Below are positions 14,370 through 17,864 of a stretch of 17,864 nucleotides of DNA, one piece after another. A model generated the notes under the pieces. The model searched no databases and was not told where the DNA came from. It worked only from the letters and a program-made list of their open reading frames with translations. Both the position numbers and the translations under genes were made by a program. Origin of the DNA: Acidilobaceae archaeon UBA162 (GTDB taxonomy: Archaea > Thermoproteota > Thermoprotei_A > Sulfolobales > Acidilobaceae); assembly GCA_002496425.1 (NCBI GenBank), contig DAJS01000023.1, forward strand, positions 138,438 through 156,301, written 5' to 3'. How positions within the stretch are numbered: position 1 is the stretch's first letter; each line of letters opens with the position of its first letter.

Positions 14370-14760
14370 CGCCGCTGACATAGTTGTTGAGGACGCCGAG
14401 AGGCTGCTAGCCCTGGCAATGGATGCCGCGGCCAGAGGGGACCTCGAGTACTCCTCAAGGCTTGGCGGGCTCGTGCTCAGGATGGCGCAGGCCAACAGGG
14501 TCAGGCTGCCCAGGCACATAAGGCTCAGCATATGCAAGAACTGCCATGTTGCCTTAGTGCCCGGAGTCACGTTAAGTGTCAGAACCAGGAGGCAGGGCAG
14601 GAGGGTATACCTGGTCAGGAGGTGCCTGGCCTGCGGCTACATCCACAGGCTGCCCCTGGGCTCAGCCGAGGCCAAGGCCAGCGGAGGCACCCCCATCTAC
14701 TACTATTACAGCGCCGTTGACCCCACTGGCCTCGGGGCTGGCAAGGAAGGCGACCACTGA
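14335..14760 (+). CDS. rnp4: RNase P protein component 4 (Rpp21/Rpr2 family)
   Basis: Protein subunit of archaeal RNase P, which cuts 5' leaders from pre-tRNA; Rpp21 works with Rpp29 on the specificity side of the RNA. The protein shows an N-terminal pair of helices (about 15-58, with AERLLALAMDAAARGDLEYS), then LPRHIRLSICKNCHVALVPG, and a zinc ribbon C67-x2-C70 ... C97-x2-C100 with arginine-rich strands between. These features match the family. The frame has no ATG before the first helix, so TTG 14335 is the likely start, with AGGAGG at 14316-14321; this overlaps the ligase gene by 35 nt. At 141 aa it is long for the family: residues 110-141 are a tail lying opposite the SDR gene. Confidence 0.85.
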   Translation: MRRGQHRARRPSAADIVVEDAERLLALAMDAAARGDLEYSSRLGGLVLRMAQANRVRLPRHIRLSICKNCHVALVPGVTLSVRTRRQGRRVYLVRRCLACGYIHRLPLGSAEAKASGGTPIYYYYSAVDPTGLGAGKEGDH

Positions 14761-15465
14761 GGCCACCTCGTCCTCGGTAACCAGCCTGCGCGCCGGGACT
14801 CTGGAGGTGTACTCAGCCAGGGAGCCCTGGCGGCCCCTCCTGGCATCAAGCCACTCAAAGAAGCTGAGGCCAAGCTTGGTGCTCACGAAGCCGGGTGCCA
14901 CAACGTTTACCGTTATCCCCCTCGGGCCCAGCTCGACAGCCATGGACTTGGTCAGCCCTATGAGCCCTGCCTTGGCAGCGGAGTAGGTGGAGAGGTACTC
15001 GACGCCGTTTAACCCTGCTACGCTGGAGATGAATATGATCCTGCCCCAGCCCGAGGCTAACATGTCGCTTACCGCCTCCCTGGCCAGCACGAACTGACCA
15101 AGCAGGTCAGCCTCTATTTGTTTCCTGGCGCTCTCGTCGCTGATACTGGTGAACTCCTCGGCAAATCCGACGCCAGCGTTGGCCACTAGGACCGAGATGG
15201 ACCCCAGGGCCGACCTCACGGCCTCAAGCGCCTGCCTCACGGTGCTTAGGTCCCACAGGTCGAGCCTGGCGCTGACGGCCCTGACACCCATGGACTTGAG
15301 CTCCTCAACGGTCCTCCTGGCCTCCTCCTCACGCTTCCTGTAGGTTATGGCCACATCGGAGCCCATGGAGGCTAGCCTGAGGGCCACTGCCCTCCCTATG
15401 CCCCTGTCACCCCCGGTAACGAGGGAGACCCTGCCCTTCAGCGGGTAGCAGCGGTCGTAGCCCAT
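14662..15465 (-). CDS. SDR-family oxidoreductase (FabG-like)
   Basis: Short-chain dehydrogenase/reductase with a Rossmann fold, using NAD(P). Numbering from ATG 15465 (267 aa): cofactor motif TGGDRGIG at 17-24, NAG at 96-98, catalytic S148, Y161 and K165 (in SSVAG and YSAAK), PG motif VAPGFVST near 190, and the family end VDGG. Basic residues after strand 2 (AITYRKREE) favour NADP(H), an inference. The substrate cannot be told. ATG 15465 was chosen for its GGTGA site 4 nt upstream; ATG 15519 would add 18 unconserved residues. It lies about 90 nt downstream of gapdh on the same strand and overlaps the RNase P gene by 99 nt tail to tail. Confidence 0.88.
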   Translation of the reverse strand: MGYDRCYPLKGRVSLVTGGDRGIGRAVALRLASMGSDVAITYRKREEEARRTVEELKSMGVRAVSARLDLWDLSTVRQALEAVRSALGSISVLVANAGVGFAEEFTSISDESARKQIEADLLGQFVLAREAVSDMLASGWGRIIFISSVAGLNGVEYLSTYSAAKAGLIGLTKSMAVELGPRGITVNVVAPGFVSTKLGLSFFEWLDARRGRQGSLAEYTSRVPARRLVTEDEVASVVAFLASPEASGVNGAVIVVDGGASAGLGLG

Positions 15466-15555
15466 TAAGTCACCATCCCCCACAAGGGGTCGGTTCCCGG
15501 ATTCCAACTCATCCCGCATCGCTGTTCGCTGGGCCTGGAACTCTTATGCCTGAGG

Positions 15556-16587
15556 CTAGAAGAGGCCAGGGAGAGAGCCCAGGCCCAGGCTCGAGTCCGT
15601 AACCTCAATAGATCTCTCCTTGGAGGCCAGGCCTGTGAGGGCCCTTATAGCGTCAACGTTCTCGGGCACCACTATTGACTCCTGGTGCACGGCCTGCGTG
15701 TATATCACCTCGTCTCCCTCCACATGGATGCTCTCCTCGAAAACCACTAGCTCGGGTATGTCCCCTCTGGGCCTGTGCCACCTGGCAGCATCGATTAGGT
15801 GGGCTGTGCTGGTAGCTCCTGTGTACTTGGTGCTTACGACAAGTATCCTCCTTGAGGACCTCAGGGCCTCAAGAACGTCCTCCCTAGTGGCCCTGGACCT
15901 TAGCCTCATGTTAACGTAGTGCACGTGCATCAGCGTGGTGGGCACAGTGACCGCGCTAGTCACTATGTCAAGCCATGGCAGCACCGTCTTAACATCAGGG
16001 CCGTGGTGGCTCGGCACCGTGGGAGGGCTGAGAACTATGGAGTTTATCGGACCCCTCCTTACCTCATGCATGTCCGCCCCCCTCCTGACGAGGAATGCCC
16101 TGACGGACCTCACGCCTAGGCGTTCGTTTAGGGAGCATATGCCCCTTAACAGCCCTGTAGTGTTGCATGAGACTACCCTGGCGCTCCTCCTGTTCTGGGC
16201 CTCGTCATAGTTGCACATGGCGTTGAATGAGACCTCAGCAACGTTGGGCTCCTCGCCCCCCTGGAATATCGCCTTAATCCCTGCCTTGGAGTAGACGGGG
16301 GCGTAGGAGGCCCCAACGCCATCGGGCGTGGCGTCGACTATGATGTCAACCTTGCCCAGCAGGTCCTCAAGGGTCCCAGCGGCCTCAAGCCCTGCCGCCT
16401 CGAAGGCGCTCAGCTCCTTCTGCGTCGGCACGTAGACCCTAATGCCTGAGGCCATGGCCTGTCTGGCAGCGTAGTCGGGCCTGGTCTTGACAACCCCAAC
16501 AAGCTCCATATCGTCCTGTAGCGAGACTGCCCAGGCCACCCTTCTGCCTATGGTACCGTAACCGTTGACGCCAACCCTGACCCTCAA
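15556..16587 (-). CDS. gap: Glyceraldehyde-3-phosphate dehydrogenase, archaeal type II
   Basis: Phosphorylating GAPDH, interconverting glyceraldehyde 3-phosphate and 1,3-bisphosphoglycerate; in many thermophilic Crenarchaeota it acts mainly in gluconeogenesis. The 343-residue chain has the archaeal N-terminus VRVGVNGYGTIGRRVA (3-18) for NAD(P) binding, DATPDG (85-90), and the catalytic cysteine C141 in SCNTTGL. The archaeal block HHGPDVKTVLPWLDIVTSA is also present. Length matches the family (about 335-345). The TTG start is imposed by the reading frame and overlaps the pgk stop as TTGA (4 nt), a coupled arrangement known from Sulfolobus. No separate promoter is evident, so it should be read from the pgk promoter. 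Confidence 0.96.
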   Translation of the reverse strand: MRVRVGVNGYGTIGRRVAWAVSLQDDMELVGVVKTRPDYAARQAMASGIRVYVPTQKELSAFEAAGLEAAGTLEDLLGKVDIIVDATPDGVGASYAPVYSKAGIKAIFQGGEEPNVAEVSFNAMCNYDEAQNRRSARVVSCNTTGLLRGICSLNERLGVRSVRAFLVRRGADMHEVRRGPINSIVLSPPTVPSHHGPDVKTVLPWLDIVTSAVTVPTTLMHVHYVNMRLRSRATREDVLEALRSSRRILVVSTKYTGATSTAHLIDAARWHRPRGDIPELVVFEESIHVEGDEVIYTQAVHQESIVVPENVDAIRALTGLASKERSIEVTDSSLGLGSLPGLF

Positions 16588-17819
16588 GCCGTGCCACCCA
16601 AGAACTTCCTGTAAGACTCGGCGAGCGCCTCGACGCCTGGCAGCGGCAGTCCCGCAGCCATGTAGAGCAGGGCCCCTCCGGCGGTGCTAACATAGCCTAC
16701 CATGCTCCTCAGCTCATCCCTGACCCAGGCCAGGCTGGCCCCTACATGCCCCCCGCCAACTATGACAAAGGCCCCTGAGGAGAGGGCTGCCTCCAGGAGC
16801 GCCACAGTGCCCCTCCTGAACCTAGGGTCCTCAACGATGCCGGCAGTGCCCTTGAACAGCACAGCCCCTGAGGACTCCATTACATCTCTATAGGCCTCCA
16901 CGGTTGCCGGGCCCACGTCCTTGGGCTGTGTGCTGAGCTCGTTTGCGCTGACAACCTTGATTTCACCCTTCTCCTCGACAACGTAGTCCAAGGGCACCAG
17001 CACCTTGCCCTTGGAGACAGCAGCCCTGGCCAGCTCTAGCGCCTCAGGCCCAACCACTTTCCTCAGCGCCTCCTCAGCCCTACCTAAGTCCTGACCCATG
17101 GCCTTGGCAAACAGGAGTGCTGACAGGCCTCCAGTCATTATCACGCCCTTTGAGGCCAGGCCAGGGGCAACCTTTGCCACGTCGTTGAGCTTTGAGCCAC
17201 CAACGAAGTAGGAGGTGTTAGCACTCAGCAGCTTCTCCGCGGCCCTCAGCTCGGACTCCATGACCTTCCCAGCCACGGCTGGCATGGCAAGCGGCAGGCC
17301 GGCCACGCTGGGCTGGGCCCTGTGGGCAGTGGCAAAGGCATCGCCTACGTATACCTCGAAGAGCCTCGAGAGCCTCCTGACCAGGTGGGTCCTAAGAAGC
17401 AGCTCCGGCGGCCCCTCAATGTTGTCCTCTGCCAAGAACCTGGTGTTCTCAAGCAGAAGCAGCTCCCCAGGCTCAAGGGCCTTTACTGCCTCTGCAGCCG
17501 CTGGACCTATGATGTCAGGCACGTAGGTGACCGGGAGCCCTGTGGCGGCCTCCAGGGCCCTGGCGTGGGCCTCAAGAGTCTCGAAGTCCTCCCCTCCTGG
17601 CCTGCCCTGATGGGCTATAACTGCTACCAGGGCGCCTGATTCCGCCAACAGCCTCAGCGTTGCAGCATGGGCTTTTATCCTAGAATCATCAATTACCCTG
17701 CCGCCCTTCATGGGGACGTTTATGTCTACCCTGACCAGGGTCCTCCTGCCCCTGGTCTCTATATCCTCAAGGGTCCCGACCCTCAGGCCCCTTGACCTGA
17801 GCTCGAGCACCGGAGGCAC
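16584..17819 (-). CDS. pgk: Phosphoglycerate kinase
   Basis: Transfers phosphate between 1,3-bisphosphoglycerate and ADP, the step next to GAPDH. The chain of about 411 residues has the substrate-binding blocks RVDINVP (about 30-36), AHQGRP (about 69-74), ENTRF (about 124-128) and GDAFATAHRAQPSVAG (about 159-174), the hinge and nucleotide blocks VGGSKLNDVAK and MTGGLSALLFAKA, then FKGTAGIVEDPRF and GGGH. Length is normal. The start is either GTG 17819 or TTG 17822, one codon apart; I chose GTG because the predicted transcription start falls on it. That would make the mRNA leaderless. The gene leads the pgk-gap pair and the sequence continues only 42 nt upstream. Confidence 0.96.
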   Translation of the reverse strand: MPPVLELRSRGLRVGTLEDIETRGRRTLVRVDINVPMKGGRVIDDSRIKAHAATLRLLAESGALVAVIAHQGRPGGEDFETLEAHARALEAATGLPVTYVPDIIGPAAAEAVKALEPGELLLLENTRFLAEDNIEGPPELLLRTHLVRRLSRLFEVYVGDAFATAHRAQPSVAGLPLAMPAVAGKVMESELRAAEKLLSANTSYFVGGSKLNDVAKVAPGLASKGVIMTGGLSALLFAKAMGQDLGRAEEALRKVVGPEALELARAAVSKGKVLVPLDYVVEEKGEIKVVSANELSTQPKDVGPATVEAYRDVMESSGAVLFKGTAGIVEDPRFRRGTVALLEAALSSGAFVIVGGGHVGASLAWVRDELRSMVGYVSTAGGALLYMAAGLPLPGVEALAESYRKFLGGTA

Positions 17820-17840
17820 CAAGTACTTTCAGGGTCTGAA

Positions 17841-17849
17841 ATATAAAAA
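17841..17849 (-). promoter_or_regulatory. TATA box for pgk-gap
   Basis: The minus strand reads TTTTTATAT in the most AT-rich stretch of the window. Its centre is about 26 nt before GTG 17819, so the transcript should begin at the start codon itself. The minus strand around it shows no Shine-Dalgarno before the start (it reads AGTACTTGGTG). Confidence 0.65.
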
Positions 17850-17864
17850 CTTTGAAAGGCCCGC

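Noticed and set aside
14576..14986. A 136-codon plus-strand frame overlapping rnp4 and the SDR gene
   Set aside because: Its composition is a typical GC-rich shadow, and it conflicts with two frames that carry conserved motifs.
15466..15519. SDR start at ATG 15519
   Set aside because: The extra 18 residues are not SDR-like, while ATG 15465 has a GGTGA site at good spacing. It remains possible if the mRNA is leaderless from a weak box near 15541-15550.
1..17864. CRISPR array, insertion sequence, prophage or other mobile system
   Set aside because: No repeat-spacer pattern, transposase, integrase or terminal inverted repeats were seen; gene content is conserved housekeeping throughout.

Overview
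The window is a block of core archaeal information-processing genes followed by a short block of central-carbon genes. Several features point to a thermophilic crenarchaeon (Thermoproteota) of moderately high GC: an unsplit RpoB with the RpoA subunit split into A1 and A2, heavy use of AGG/AGA arginine codons, purine-rich Shine-Dalgarno sites, TATA boxes of the CTTTTAAA/CTTAAAA kind, frequent TTG and GTG starts, and a tRNA whose only intron lies in the variable loop. A Desulfurococcales- or Acidilobales-like organism is my best guess, but I cannot fix the genus from sequence alone.

Layout, left to right. (1) The 3' part of tRNA-Lys(TTT), with a 28-nt intron at mature position 45/46, then about 190 nt without a convincing gene but with several inverted repeats. 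(2) A tight plus-strand transcription/translation cluster: rpoH, rpoB, rpoA1, rpoA2, rpl30e, nusA, rps12. Gaps are mostly under 20 nt, and rpoA1 and rpoA2 overlap. (3) A minus-strand DUF151 (bifunctional nuclease domain) gene wedged between rps12 and rps7; its stop codon interlocks with that of rps12. (4) Plus-strand rps7, tuf (EF-1alpha) and rps10, then tRNA-Ser(GGA). (5) Plus-strand ATP-dependent DNA ligase overlapping the start of an Rpp21/Rpr2-type RNase P protein gene. (6) A minus-strand group: pgk, then a type II archaeal gapdh overlapping it by 4 nt, then an SDR oxidoreductase whose 3' end overlaps the RNase P protein gene tail to tail by 99 nt.

How the genes work together. RpoH, B, A1 and A2 are the catalytic core and assembly subunits of RNA polymerase. 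NusA is a KH-domain RNA-binding transcription factor. S12, S7, S10 and L30e are ribosomal proteins and EF-1alpha delivers aminoacyl-tRNA, so the first 12.3 kb is the archaeal counterpart of the rpoBC-str region. Rpp21 belongs to the RNase P holoenzyme that trims tRNA 5' ends. PGK and GAPDH catalyse adjacent steps of lower glycolysis/gluconeogenesis.

Most of the window is ordinary and well conserved, and I see no new multi-gene system. The points most worth a second look are the tRNA-Lys variable-loop intron, a roughly 43-residue C-terminal extension on RpoB, the Rpp21 tail apparently overprinted on the conserved end of the SDR gene, the inverted DUF151 insertion, a recurring promoter layout that puts predicted start sites at the Shine-Dalgarno, and repeats around the TATA boxes of rps7, tuf and rpoH.
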